Assembly (NCBI GenBank): GCA_018262715.1
Contig: JADFDS010000011.1
Coordinates: 307,347-371,346 of the forward strand
Direction: 5' to 3'
Length of the DNA: 64,000 nucleotides
DNA from: Bacteroidota bacterium
GTDB lineage: Bacteria; Bacteroidota; Bacteroidia; Bacteroidales; VadinHA17
In this document: positions 51,593 through 60,397 of the stretch, piece by piece
Position numbering within the stretch: position 1 is the first letter of the stretch
Layout: each line of letters begins with the position of its first letter
Position numbers and translations under genes: made by a program
The notes under the pieces: model-generated
The model's input: the letters and a program-made list of their open reading frames with translations, nothing else
What the model was told of the DNA's origin: nothing
Database searches by the model: none

Positions 51593-51913
51593 CTAGAGAA
51601 GTCCCAGCTCCAGTTTTGCCTCTTCGCTCAGCATGCTGCGATCCCACGGCGGGGTGAATGTGAGCTTGAGGTCGCAATCCTTAACCCCGCGGATACCGGC
51701 AACCTTGTAACTGACCTCCTCAACGAGCTCCTCAGCCATAGGGCAGTTAGGGGCAGTAAGCGTCATTGTAACGTGTGCAATCTGCTCCTCGTCAACCCTG
51801 ACCTCGTAGATGAGGCCGAGGTCATAGATGTTTACCGGTATCTCGGGATCGAATATGCTCTTGAGTACGCCAACAATGCGTGCCTCGGTCTCCTGTATCT
51901 CCTGTGTGTTCAT
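51593..51913 (-). CDS. DUF59/MIP18-family Fe-S assembly factor (SufT-like)
   Basis: A 106-aa protein of the DUF59 family that helps mature Fe-S proteins. The conserved N-I-Y-D-L-G-L-I-Y and the reactive Cys in T-A-P-N-C-P-M-A (about 63) are visible. Start ATG 51913 overlaps the sufE stop codon (ATGA), which shows translational coupling and places it as the last gene of the suf operon. The frame extends upstream only as a shadow of sufE. Confidence 0.93.
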   Translation of the reverse strand: MNTQEIQETEARIVGVLKSIFDPEIPVNIYDLGLIYEVRVDEEQIAHVTMTLTAPNCPMAEELVEEVSYKVAGIRGVKDCDLKLTFTPPWDRSMLSEEAKLELGLL

Positions 51914-52338
51914 GAGTGTTCCTGTTTTGATTTGTATGCAAGGGCGTAGAGACGCATCTGTTTCATCATGGCCAGCAGTCCGTTCGAACGGGTGGGGGAT
52001 AGGTTCTCCCTCAGGCCGATTTTTTCTATGAAATAGATGTTTGCATCCACAATCTCTGCCGGGGTGCGTCCCGAAAAGACCCGCACCAGCAGTGCCACTA
52101 TACCCCTGGTGATCAGTGCATCGCTTTCGGCGGAGAAGGTGATGATGCCGTTTTCGAACGACGGGTAAAGCCACACCTTGCTCTGGCAGCCCTCTATCAG
52201 GTACTCCGGAGTCTTGTGTTTCTCATCGAACGGGCCAAGTGACCTGCCCAGGTCGATGAGATACTCATACCTCTCCATCCAGTCGCCGAACACGGCGAAC
52301 TCCTCGATGATCTGATCCTGTATCTCGTTAATATTCAT
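51910..52338 (-). CDS. sufE: SufE sulfur acceptor
   Basis: A 142-aa protein that accepts sulfur from SufS and hands it to SufBCD. The sulfur-binding Cys is in L-I-E-G-C-Q-S-K-V-W (about 51). ATG 52338 fits the family N terminus (M-N-I-N-E-I-Q-D); a TTG 18 bp earlier is less likely. It starts 10 bp after sufS. Confidence 0.95.
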   Translation of the reverse strand: MNINEIQDQIIEEFAVFGDWMERYEYLIDLGRSLGPFDEKHKTPEYLIEGCQSKVWLYPSFENGIITFSAESDALITRGIVALLVRVFSGRTPAEIVDANIYFIEKIGLRENLSPTRSNGLLAMMKQMRLYALAYKSKQEHS

Positions 52339-52348
52339 ATAAAAATAA

Positions 52349-53575
52349 TCATACAAACATTTCGGTCACCCTCCTTATGCCTTTTACCAGTGCTTCTACC
52401 TCATCTTCCGTGTTGTAGAAGGCAATCGAAGCCCTGATATTGCCGGTTATTCCGTACCGTTCCATCAGTGGCTGTGCGCAGTGAGTGCCCGTCCTGACTG
52501 CAATACCCATCTTGTCAAGAATCATGCCGGCGTCAAGCTGATGAATCGTACCGGGGAGGAAAGAGATCACCGAGACCTTGTGGGGTGCGGTGCCGTAGAT
52601 CCGGATACCATCAATGGCTGACAATCCGGCAGTTGCAAGAGCCAGTAGGGACTGTTCCCTTTGGGCAACAGCCTCGCGGCCGAGTGCAGAGAGGTAGTCA
52701 AGAGCGGCAGCCAGTCCTATCGCGCCGGTGAAGTTTGTTGTGCCGGCCTCGAATTTAAACGGGAGTACGTTGTAAGTTGTCTTTTCAAATGTGACGTTTG
52801 CAACCATGTCTCCTCCGCCCTGGTATGGAGGAAGCTCGTTGAGCATGTCAGCTTTGCCGTAAAGCACCCCGATGCCGTTGGGGCCGTAAACCTTGTGACC
52901 GGAGAAAACATAGAAATCGCAGTCCAGGTCCGTTACGTCAACCAGGCCGTGCTGTATCCCCTGTGCACCGTCAACCAGCACGGGTATGCCATGCCGGTGA
53001 GCTTCAGCAACAATCTCCTTTACAGGATTGACGGTTCCGAGAACATTGGAGACATGCGTGACGGCAACAATCCGGGTCCTTTCGGTGAGCAGAGTCCGGT
53101 ATGCTTCAATGTCCAGGACGCCCTCATCCGAGAACGGAATGATCTTTAGCTTTGCCCTCTTGCGTTCGCAGAGCATCTGCCAGGGAACGATGTTTGCATG
53201 GTGTTCCATGCCGCTGATCAGTATCTCATCACCCTCCCGGACATATCTCTCTCCGAACGAGAAAGCCACCGCATTGATTGAAGCCGTGGTGCCGGCGGTG
53301 AAGATGATCTCCTCCCTGGAACGGGCATTGATGAAGGCCCTGGCGGTCTCCCGGGCTGCTTCGTACCGTTCTGAGACCCTGTCGGAAAGGTAATGGACGC
53401 CACGGTGCACGTTGGCATTGGTTGTGCGGTAAAGCTCCTCCATCACGTTGATGACCTGCAGAGGTTTCTGTGTTGTGGCACCATTGTCAAGATATACCAG
53501 GGGCTTCCCGTGTGCCATCGTTGAGAGGATGGGGAAGTCTGCTCTTATCTCTTCTATGCTCTTTGCAAGCTGCAT
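52349..53575 (-). CDS. sufS: Cysteine desulfurase SufS
   Basis: A 408-aa PLP enzyme that removes sulfur from cysteine. The PLP Lys is in F-S-G-H-K-V-Y-G-P (about 227) and the catalytic Cys in R-T-G-T-H-C-A-Q-P (about 366), the group II form. It is 8 bp after sufD and upstream of sufE, its sulfur acceptor. Confidence 0.97.
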   Translation of the reverse strand: MQLAKSIEEIRADFPILSTMAHGKPLVYLDNGATTQKPLQVINVMEELYRTTNANVHRGVHYLSDRVSERYEAARETARAFINARSREEIIFTAGTTASINAVAFSFGERYVREGDEILISGMEHHANIVPWQMLCERKRAKLKIIPFSDEGVLDIEAYRTLLTERTRIVAVTHVSNVLGTVNPVKEIVAEAHRHGIPVLVDGAQGIQHGLVDVTDLDCDFYVFSGHKVYGPNGIGVLYGKADMLNELPPYQGGGDMVANVTFEKTTYNVLPFKFEAGTTNFTGAIGLAAALDYLSALGREAVAQREQSLLALATAGLSAIDGIRIYGTAPHKVSVISFLPGTIHQLDAGMILDKMGIAVRTGTHCAQPLMERYGITGNIRASIAFYNTEDEVEALVKGIRRVTEMFV

Positions 53576-53583
53576 CAGTTCGT

Positions 53584-54942
53584 TCAGTTACACTGTATGG
53601 CGCAGGAGGCGCAGCGCGACAGTTCGCCGCGAAGGCGTTGCAGGACCAGGTTGTCTATCCGTTCGCGAAGCGCTTCGATGGGTATATTCTTGATGACATC
53701 ATGAGCGAAGCCGAACATTAGCATCAGTTTAGCTTCACGTGCATCAATCCCGCGTGAGCGGAGATAAAAGAGGGCGTTCTCATCCAGCTGCCCGACGGTT
53801 GCGCCGTGGCTGCACTTCACATCATCAGCATAGATCTCCAGTTGCGGCTTGGTATCCATCCGTGCAGTGTCCGACATAATAATACTGTTGCTGCTCTGGA
53901 ACGCATTGGTCTTCTGTGCATCCTTATGCACCATGATACGGCCGTTGAAGGCGCCGGAGGCGTTTTCGTCAAGAACTCCCTTGAAGAGCTGGGTGCTGTT
54001 GCAGTTGGGTGCAGCGTGGTCAACCTTCACGAAGTTGGCAATGTGCTGGTGTTTGTCAGCGAGGAAGAGACCGTAGCTGTGAGTCTCCGCGTTCTCACCG
54101 TTGAGGCGGTGCCATGTTGCATTGCGCACCAGCCCGCCGTGCAGGGTTATATTGTTTGACGACGCGAAGCTGTCACGTTCCTGGTGGATGAAGGTGTGGG
54201 TGATCTTTCCCGAGTCATTGTGCTGGTTCTGCACCCTGATGATTTCGAAACGGGCATTACGGCCCACATAAACCTCGGTGACGGTGTTCGTCAGGTAGTG
54301 CTGCGGTGAGATTGCATGGTCACATACAAGCAGCGACATCTGGGCGCCATCCTCCACGACCACCAGGTTGCGGTCCTGAGCGAAAATATCCTGTGTGCTG
54401 TGAAGCAGGTTGACTATCTGTATGGGTTTTGTATTGACGGTATTCTTTGGCGCGTAAAGGAAGAGGCCGTCGGTTGCCAGCGCGGTGTTGAGCGGCACGA
54501 GGCCGTCGTTCTCATTCTGAGCATATTTGTTGTAATGCTTCTCCACCAGCGAGGGGAACTGCCTGGCAGCAGCCTTCATGCTGCCTACCCAGATCCCACC
54601 GGGGAGCATCGCCAGTCCTTCGTCACCCCGCGGGAAGAAGCCATTGAGCAGCACCATGTTCCATACATCGAGGTCTTCCACCTCGCAGTGGAACCTCTCT
54701 GCCTCCCTGAAATCTCCGGGTTTTGGGGAGAAGTACTGTTCGTACCTGTGGCCGAACGATTTTTCCAGGTTTGTATACTTGTAGGCCTCGTTCTTCCTGT
54801 CGGGAATGCCGAGGCGGAGGAACTCGCTGAAGGCTTCGGTGCGGTACCTGTTGTAGATCTCAGGCGAGTCCTTCAGAATTCCAGTCTCTCTCCCTTCCCA
54901 GAGCTCGGTGAGCCTGCCTGTCACTTCTGGTCTGTAGTCCAT
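53584..54942 (-). CDS. sufD: SufD, Fe-S scaffold subunit
   Basis: A 452-aa beta-helix protein of the SufBCD scaffold. The C-terminal part has K-C-S-H-G-A-T-V-G (about 378) and the tail D-N-L-V-L-Q-R-L; the N terminus is the variable helical domain. Its first 22 bp overlap the end of sufC, pointing to coupled translation. It partners SufB and SufC. Confidence 0.95.
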   Translation of the reverse strand: MDYRPEVTGRLTELWEGRETGILKDSPEIYNRYRTEAFSEFLRLGIPDRKNEAYKYTNLEKSFGHRYEQYFSPKPGDFREAERFHCEVEDLDVWNMVLLNGFFPRGDEGLAMLPGGIWVGSMKAAARQFPSLVEKHYNKYAQNENDGLVPLNTALATDGLFLYAPKNTVNTKPIQIVNLLHSTQDIFAQDRNLVVVEDGAQMSLLVCDHAISPQHYLTNTVTEVYVGRNARFEIIRVQNQHNDSGKITHTFIHQERDSFASSNNITLHGGLVRNATWHRLNGENAETHSYGLFLADKHQHIANFVKVDHAAPNCNSTQLFKGVLDENASGAFNGRIMVHKDAQKTNAFQSSNSIIMSDTARMDTKPQLEIYADDVKCSHGATVGQLDENALFYLRSRGIDAREAKLMLMFGFAHDVIKNIPIEALRERIDNLVLQRLRGELSRCASCAIQCN

Positions 54943-55718
54943 GTCTCTTCGCTGACGTCTGCTTCCTTCTTTATCCAGTCATATCCTCTCTCTTCAAGCG
55001 TGAGAGCCAGTTCAGGGCCGCCCGATCTGACGATGCGGCCGTCGTAGAGGACGTGCACATAGTCCGGCACGATGTAGTCAAGCAGTCTCTGGTAATGCGT
55101 TATCACGATCACTGATGTGTCGGGTCTGCGGATCTTGTTCACGCCGTTGGCGACGATGCGCAGTGCATCGATATCGAGACCCGAGTCTGTCTCATCGAGG
55201 AGTGCCAGCCGCGGTTCGAGCATTGCCATCTGGAAGATTTCGTTCTTTTTCTTTTCACCACCGGAGAACCCTTCGTTGACGCTCCTGTTCGTCAGGGCCG
55301 AGTCAATCTCGACGAGTTCCTTTTTCTCGCGCATCTGGCGCAGGAATTCGGAGGCCGACAGCGGTTCGAGGCCGCGGTGCTTGCGCTGCTCGTTGATTGC
55401 AGTCTTCATGAAGTTGACCATGCTGACGCCGGGGATCTCTATGGGGTACTGGAATGAGAGGAAGATACCCTCGCGGGCACGTTCTTCAGGTGACATCTCG
55501 AGGAGGTTCTTCCCCTCGAAGGTGACTGTTCCGGCAGTGACGGTGGCTATCTCGCGACCGGTAAGCACGTTGGCGAGGGTGCTCTTGCCGCTGCCGTTGG
55601 GACCCATGATTGCATGAATCTCTCCGGGTTTCACTTCCAGGTTGAGACCCTTGAGTATCTCCTTATTGTCAATTGAGGCTTTTAAGTCTTTTATCTGTAT
55701 TAAAAATTCGGTTTGCAT
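54921..55718 (-). CDS. sufC: SufC ATPase
   Basis: A 265-aa ABC-type ATPase that drives the SufBCD scaffold rather than transport. Walker A G-P-N-G-S-G-K-S-T (about 39-47), signature F-S-G-G-E-K-K-K-N-E and Walker B with the SufC-specific L-D-E-T-D-S-G-L-D-I-D-A-L. It lies 93 bp after sufB. Confidence 0.97.
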   Translation of the reverse strand: MQTEFLIQIKDLKASIDNKEILKGLNLEVKPGEIHAIMGPNGSGKSTLANVLTGREIATVTAGTVTFEGKNLLEMSPEERAREGIFLSFQYPIEIPGVSMVNFMKTAINEQRKHRGLEPLSASEFLRQMREKKELVEIDSALTNRSVNEGFSGGEKKKNEIFQMAMLEPRLALLDETDSGLDIDALRIVANGVNKIRRPDTSVIVITHYQRLLDYIVPDYVHVLYDGRIVRSGGPELALTLEERGYDWIKKEADVSEETWTTDQK

Positions 55719-55811
55719 ATCTTGTCTGCTGTTGATTCTGTTTTGTGCCGCTTATCTTTAAGTTGCTATTATATAATTCTTTATGATGTCAGCCCGATAC
55801 TGTCCCGGTGA

Positions 55812-57260
55812 TTAACCCACGCTTCCCTCGAGGCTTATCTGCAGCAGTTTCTGTGCTTCCACCGCGAACTCCATCGGGAGCTTGTTTATTACCTCGCGGG
55901 CATAGCCGTTGACTATCAGTCCTATGGCATCCTCGGTGGAGATCCCTCTCTGGTTGCAGTAGAAGATCTGGTCTTCGCCGATGCGTGATGTTGTTGCTTC
56001 GTGTTCCACTATCGCTGAAGGGTTATCCACCTCGATATAGGGGAATGTGTGTGCCCCGCACTTATCGCCGAGGAGGAGAGAGTCACACTGCGAAAAGTTG
56101 CGTGCTCCTTCGGCCTTGCCCAGAACTTTCACCAGTCCGCGGTAGCTGTTCTGGCCGAATCCGGCCGAGATTCCCTTGGAGACTATAGTGCTCTTCGTGT
56201 TGCGGCCGATGTGAATCATCTTGGTGCCCGTGTCTGCCTGCTGGTAATTGTTTGTGACGGCTACCGAGTAGAACTCGCCTGTGGAGTTGTTACCGCGCAG
56301 GATACATGAAGGGTACTTCCATGTGATTGCTGAGCCGGTCTCCACCTGCGTCCATGATATCTTCGAATCGTCTCCCTTGCAGATTCCGCGTTTGGTGACG
56401 AAGTTGAAGATTCCGCCCTTGCCCTCCTTGTCGCCCGGGTACCAGTTCTGAACGGTGCTGTACTTGACCTCGGCGCCACGTTCTGCAACTATCTCAACAA
56501 CAGCGGCATGGAGCTGATTCTCGTCGCGCATTGGCGCGGTGCAACCCTCGAGGTAACTGACGTATGCATCCTCATCGGCAATCAGGAGTGTACGCTCAAA
56601 CTGGCCGGTATTGGAAGCGTTGATGCGGAAATATGTTGATAGTTCCATCGGGCATCTGACCCCCTTGGGTATATAGCAGAATGAACCGTCAGAGAAGACT
56701 GCCGAGTTCAGTGTGGCGAAGAAGTTGTCGGTATAGGGTACTACTGATGCAAGGTATTTCTGCACCAGTGTGGGGTGTTCTTTTACTGCCTCGGAGAATG
56801 AGCAGAAGATAATGCCCATCTCGGCGAGGGTTTCGCGAAATGTGGTTTTCACCGAGACCGAGTCCATGACGGCATCTACTGCCACGCCGGTGAGACGTTT
56901 CTGTTCCTCGAGGGGTATGCCGAGTTTGTCAAACGTTTTCAGCAGTTCAGGATCAACGTCGCTGAGGCTGTCCGGGCCCTTTTTCTGTTTCGGCGCTGCG
57001 TAGTAGATAATATCCTGGAAGTCTATCTCCGGAATGTTCAGGTGTGCCCATTTCGGCATTTTCATCGTCTGCCAGTGGCGGAATGCTTTCAGGCGGAACT
57101 CAAGCATCCATCCGGGCTCTTCCTTTTTGGAGGATATAAGTCTGACAACGTCTTCACTGAGGCCTTTGGGGATAATCTCGGTTTCTATGTCGGTCACGAA
57201 ACCGTACTTGTATTCTCCCGATGTTACCTCGCCCAGCAGCTTATCCTGGTCTTTTTCCAT
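55812..57260 (-). CDS. sufB: SufB, Fe-S scaffold subunit
   Basis: A 482-aa protein; the start is ATG 57260, with Shine-Dalgarno GGAG 7 bases upstream, rather than the in-frame start at 57287. Typical SufB segments are present: [20 protein letters not shown] and the [11 protein letters not shown] with the Cys used in cluster assembly (about 415). It opens the sufBCDSE-DUF59 operon, probably the only Fe-S assembly machine of the cell. Confidence 0.97.
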   Translation of the reverse strand: MEKDQDKLLGEVTSGEYKYGFVTDIETEIIPKGLSEDVVRLISSKKEEPGWMLEFRLKAFRHWQTMKMPKWAHLNIPEIDFQDIIYYAAPKQKKGPDSLSDVDPELLKTFDKLGIPLEEQKRLTGVAVDAVMDSVSVKTTFRETLAEMGIIFCSFSEAVKEHPTLVQKYLASVVPYTDNFFATLNSAVFSDGSFCYIPKGVRCPMELSTYFRINASNTGQFERTLLIADEDAYVSYLEGCTAPMRDENQLHAAVVEIVAERGAEVKYSTVQNWYPGDKEGKGGIFNFVTKRGICKGDDSKISWTQVETGSAITWKYPSCILRGNNSTGEFYSVAVTNNYQQADTGTKMIHIGRNTKSTIVSKGISAGFGQNSYRGLVKVLGKAEGARNFSQCDSLLLGDKCGAHTFPYIEVDNPSAIVEHEATTSRIGEDQIFYCNQRGISTEDAIGLIVNGYAREVINKLPMEFAVEAQKLLQISLEGSVG

Positions 57261-57334
57261 ATGTTTCTCCTTCAACGGTACATTCACTCAACAAGTGGCG
57301 CCGTTTAAAGTTTGTGCTCGTTTTTAGAATCGTG

Positions 57335-57342
57335 CAAAATTA
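57335..57342 (-). promoter_or_regulatory. Candidate -7 box (TAATTTTG) of the suf operon
   Basis: Perfect TAnnTTTG on the minus strand, about 75 nt before the sufB ATG. A -33 element is not clear. No iron-responsive (Fur or IscR-like) operator is recognised. Confidence 0.45.
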
Positions 57343-57412
57343 ATCAAAAATGGCGAGATGAAGGAGGAATGTAAATGTATGATGAACAGAGGAGCCGGTA
57401 ATCTCTGAGGGA

Positions 57413-57565
57413 TCATTTCTTATTGTTAATGATCAGGGCGCCGATAACTCCGGGGACCCAGCCGCAGAGGGTGAGGAGGAAGATGATCAGTACTGAGCCG
57501 CAGCCCTTGTCTACCACCGCCAGGGGAGGGAAGAGAATGCACAGCAGAACCCGGAGGAGACCCAT
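57413..57565 (-). CDS. Pmp3/YqaE-family small membrane protein
   Basis: A 50-aa protein with two transmembrane helices. The first has the family pattern L-L-C-I-L-F-P-P-L-A-V (about 6-16), and the second contains L-L-T-L-C-G-W-V-P-G-V-I-G-A (about 30-43). ATG 57565 is used because the frame before it is made of heptamer repeat copy 4. Related proteins modulate membrane potential and respond to salt or cold; the exact role is unclear. Confidence 0.85.
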   Translation of the reverse strand: MGLLRVLLCILFPPLAVVDKGCGSVLIIFLLTLCGWVPGVIGALIINNKK

Positions 57566-57572
57566 AGGAATT

Positions 57573-57600
57573 GCGATTTTCGATTTGCGAATTTCGAATA
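57573..57600 (+). repeat. Heptanucleotide repeat, copy 4 (four units)
   Basis: Four 7-bp units: GCGATTT, TCGATTT, GCGAATT, TCGAATA, placed between the Pmp3-like gene and the 3' end of the M1 aminopeptidase gene. Confidence 0.8.
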
Positions 57601-57626
57601 CGAAGATAGGAAATTTCAATATCCTT

Positions 57627-60218
57627 TTACAATTCCTGATCGTCTGCGACGATCTGACAGCTCTGCCTGAAAAGCCTATCCGCCGCCTGCAGGATCTTCA
57701 GCTTCAGGTCTGCCGGGTAATCCGGGTGATCATCGAGAAACTTCTCCACGGTTGCCCGGGCCCCGGGCGACCGATGGCCGGCAATGGTGCCCGAGATCCA
57801 GCCTTCCGGGAAGAATATGTCGCCGGTGCTCTTTATCTCCTCCAGCAACTCCAGGGAGGGGAGGATATATTTTTCTGACCTCTCTGCCACAGCCGGGTGG
57901 TGCAGATAATCCAGCGCTTCGAGCACCCATGGCTCGCGCTCGCGGTTGACCGGGTCACGGAGGCTCTCAAAAAAGGTATCGCGAACCGTAGCATTGTCAG
58001 ATACTGCCGGTATGACAAAATCAAACCGCTCCAGTCTCTCTTTCCCTGCAATCCGTTCCCGCTGTTCCGCAATGATCCGGGTGGCGCCGGGGTGACCCTT
58101 CAACGCCAGTGTCAGCGCGAGGGTAGATAGCTCATCCTCACTCAGAATGACAGGGCCGGGAAGGGTTCCTTTTTCCCAAAGGCTGGCCAGGTAATCCAAA
58201 CCTCCTGACGTGATTGTCACATTTCTCAGCGTACCGAACCATGAACGTTTTTCAGCCGGACTTCCAGCTGACTCCATTTTGCCTCTCAGCACCGCTTCGG
58301 CATCCGCAGCCCTGGCTGCCCGTTCGGAAGGGGTGAGCCAGTTCCACCATACCGATGAGAACCTGCCCGAAAGGTAGTTACGCAGTTGCAGATCGGTGAT
58401 GACCTGTAGGTCGCGGAGTGCCGTTTCACAGAAATCATCGGGACTAATTGTTCCGTTGACCACGTTTTCATACAGGTTGATCCAGAGGATCCCTTTCAGC
58501 AGGGGATCCTTCAGTCCGGGAAGGTGCTTCGTCAGGTAGTCGGTACTGGTGCTGTCGTGCAGGAATGTGCCGTATGCTCTTCCGGATATATCCGGAATGA
58601 TGCACAGAGGCTTTTCAGCAGTTGTGACCCAGGAATCGCGTTCTGCCGGTTCAAGCTCAGCGATTACGGTATCGGATGCGGTGATCACCATTGTTTTCAT
58701 CGTCTGCGGCCAGTGCCTGATTGTGCCTGCCGGATCATCCTCACTGAGCGAGATTCTGTATCCGTCTTCTTCCGTGATGACCGGCGAAATGACCGGCATT
58801 CCTGCCTCCCTGATCCACATCCTGCTCCATTCCCCGAGGGGCTTTTGCGATGTTTCCTCCAGTATTCCAACGAGGTCATCCCAGCGTGCGTTGCCCCATG
58901 AGTACGCCTTCAGGTAAACCTGCAATCCCTTCTTAAGGTTCTCCTCTCCGGCCAGCTGTTCGAGCTGTCGCATCACTATCGGCGCCTTGAAATAGATTAT
59001 GTTCCCGTAGAGCGAGCCGGCATCCTTCATGTTCCCCAGTTCCTGTATTATGGGGTTGGTGCCCCGTGTACGATCCACTTCATAGGCAGCCGGATAGCGG
59101 GATAGTAGAAACCGCAGATCGTGGTTCATGTCAGGGAAATCAGGCCCGGTAATCTTATCTGACATGTACCCGGCAAAGACCTCTTTAAGCCAGACGTCGT
59201 CGAACCACTTCATCGTAACCAGGTCACCGAACCAGATATGCGATGTCTCATGTGCAATCAGCGAGGCCCGCGAAAGCTGTTCGTTAAGGGTGGGGGAGGC
59301 TTCGAGCATCAGAGAGGAGGCTCTGTAGAATATCGATCCCGGGTGTTCCATACCGTTGTACTGGAATGGTGGCAGAAGCACAAAACCAAATTTGTCAAAG
59401 GGATAAGGAATCTGAGTGTACTCCTCAAGCCACTTCAGCGCACTGTGATGAAGCCGGAAGATCTCATCCACGTTGTTCTCAACATAACCTGGGCGGGTCT
59501 CGCGGTGCAGCATCTCCATCTTCACACCGTCAATTTCCCTTTCCACAAGGTCAAAATTGCCTGCGGCGAAGGCAAACAGGTATGTGCTGATCGGCTTTGT
59601 CTCGCTGAAGCGAAGGGTGACCCTTCCGCCCGTAGTGTCAGAGGAGATGACGGGATTGTTTGACATCGCCCGGTAAGTTGCCGGGATATCCACCGTCAGT
59701 GTGAACCGCCCTTTGATGTCAGGCTGATCAAAGCACGGGAAGGCTGTTGAGGCCCTGTCCGGGACGAACAGGGTATAAAGGTATTCATCGTTTCTGTTAA
59801 GGGAGAGATCCCCTGCACGGAAGCTTATCTCCACACGGTTGTAACGGTGCGATAACAGTTTCCTGTCAATGACTATATGGCCGTTAACGAGTCCAGTCTC
59901 AGTCGGTTTCCCGTTTACGGCTACTGTTTTGAGGTGATCCCCGGGCACCTTGAAATCCAATACCAGAGGTTCACGGCCAGCCGTTCGTAAGAGCTCAATC
60001 ACCGCAATTCCTTCCACCGGTGTATTCTTCCCGGTATCGATTCTGAAAGTCAGGCCGTACCTTACATCGCCGATAGTCTCATACCTGTATGTTGCCAACA
60101 GTTTTGACACACCCGGGGCAGTGTATTCCGCCCTGTCGACATATTGGCAGGAAATAAGTACGGCAGCGGGAAAAACTACAGTCGGCAGCAGGCGCAGGAA
60201 GAAAAATCCGGATTTCAT
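57627..60218 (-). CDS. M1-family zinc aminopeptidase lipoprotein
   Basis: An 863-aa metallopeptidase with lipobox L-I-S-C (Cys24). The exopeptidase motif is G-M-E-H-P-G (about 287-292), and the zinc site H-E-T-S-H (about 321-325) followed by the third ligand Glu in W-L-K-E-V-F-A-G-Y (about 344). The G-A/x-M-E-N motif of typical M1 enzymes is GMEH here, as in some relatives. A C-terminal helical domain completes the fold. It trims N-terminal residues from peptides in the periplasm or outside. It is divergent from the S41 protease gene. Confidence 0.93.
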   Translation of the reverse strand: MKSGFFFLRLLPTVVFPAAVLISCQYVDRAEYTAPGVSKLLATYRYETIGDVRYGLTFRIDTGKNTPVEGIAVIELLRTAGREPLVLDFKVPGDHLKTVAVNGKPTETGLVNGHIVIDRKLLSHRYNRVEISFRAGDLSLNRNDEYLYTLFVPDRASTAFPCFDQPDIKGRFTLTVDIPATYRAMSNNPVISSDTTGGRVTLRFSETKPISTYLFAFAAGNFDLVEREIDGVKMEMLHRETRPGYVENNVDEIFRLHHSALKWLEEYTQIPYPFDKFGFVLLPPFQYNGMEHPGSIFYRASSLMLEASPTLNEQLSRASLIAHETSHIWFGDLVTMKWFDDVWLKEVFAGYMSDKITGPDFPDMNHDLRFLLSRYPAAYEVDRTRGTNPIIQELGNMKDAGSLYGNIIYFKAPIVMRQLEQLAGEENLKKGLQVYLKAYSWGNARWDDLVGILEETSQKPLGEWSRMWIREAGMPVISPVITEEDGYRISLSEDDPAGTIRHWPQTMKTMVITASDTVIAELEPAERDSWVTTAEKPLCIIPDISGRAYGTFLHDSTSTDYLTKHLPGLKDPLLKGILWINLYENVVNGTISPDDFCETALRDLQVITDLQLRNYLSGRFSSVWWNWLTPSERAARAADAEAVLRGKMESAGSPAEKRSWFGTLRNVTITSGGLDYLASLWEKGTLPGPVILSEDELSTLALTLALKGHPGATRIIAEQRERIAGKERLERFDFVIPAVSDNATVRDTFFESLRDPVNREREPWVLEALDYLHHPAVAERSEKYILPSLELLEEIKSTGDIFFPEGWISGTIAGHRSPGARATVEKFLDDHPDYPADLKLKILQAADRLFRQSCQIVADDQEL

Positions 60219-60237
60219 GGTGGCTATAAAGGTTTCT

Positions 60238-60245
60238 CAAATATA
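60238..60245 (-). promoter_or_regulatory. Candidate -7 box (TATATTTG) for the M1 gene
   Basis: Perfect TAnnTTTG on the minus strand, 19 nt before the M1 start codon; -33 not clear. Confidence 0.45.
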
Positions 60246-60363
60246 GTCAATCATGCTGAAGAGCCCGTCTTAAGCCATGTTTAAAAGGCATGCTGCCGTA
60301 ATTTCACACCTGTCAGGCCAACCCGGTGCTGCAAAACATCACAACAGGCAAAACGATATTCCC

Positions 60364-60371
60364 TATCTTTG
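60364..60371 (+). promoter_or_regulatory. Candidate -7 box (TATCTTTG) for the S41 gene
   Basis: Perfect TAnnTTTG, 26 nt before the ATG at 60398. The same TATCTTTGG core is found before the Gfo/Idh gene. No -33 TTTG at the right distance. Confidence 0.5.
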
Positions 60372-60397
60372 GAATAGTACGTGCTAACCCAAATACC

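Noticed and set aside
54316..55047. 243-codon plus-strand frame opposite sufD and sufC
   Set aside because: Antisense shadow of two highly conserved suf genes; no plausible domain.
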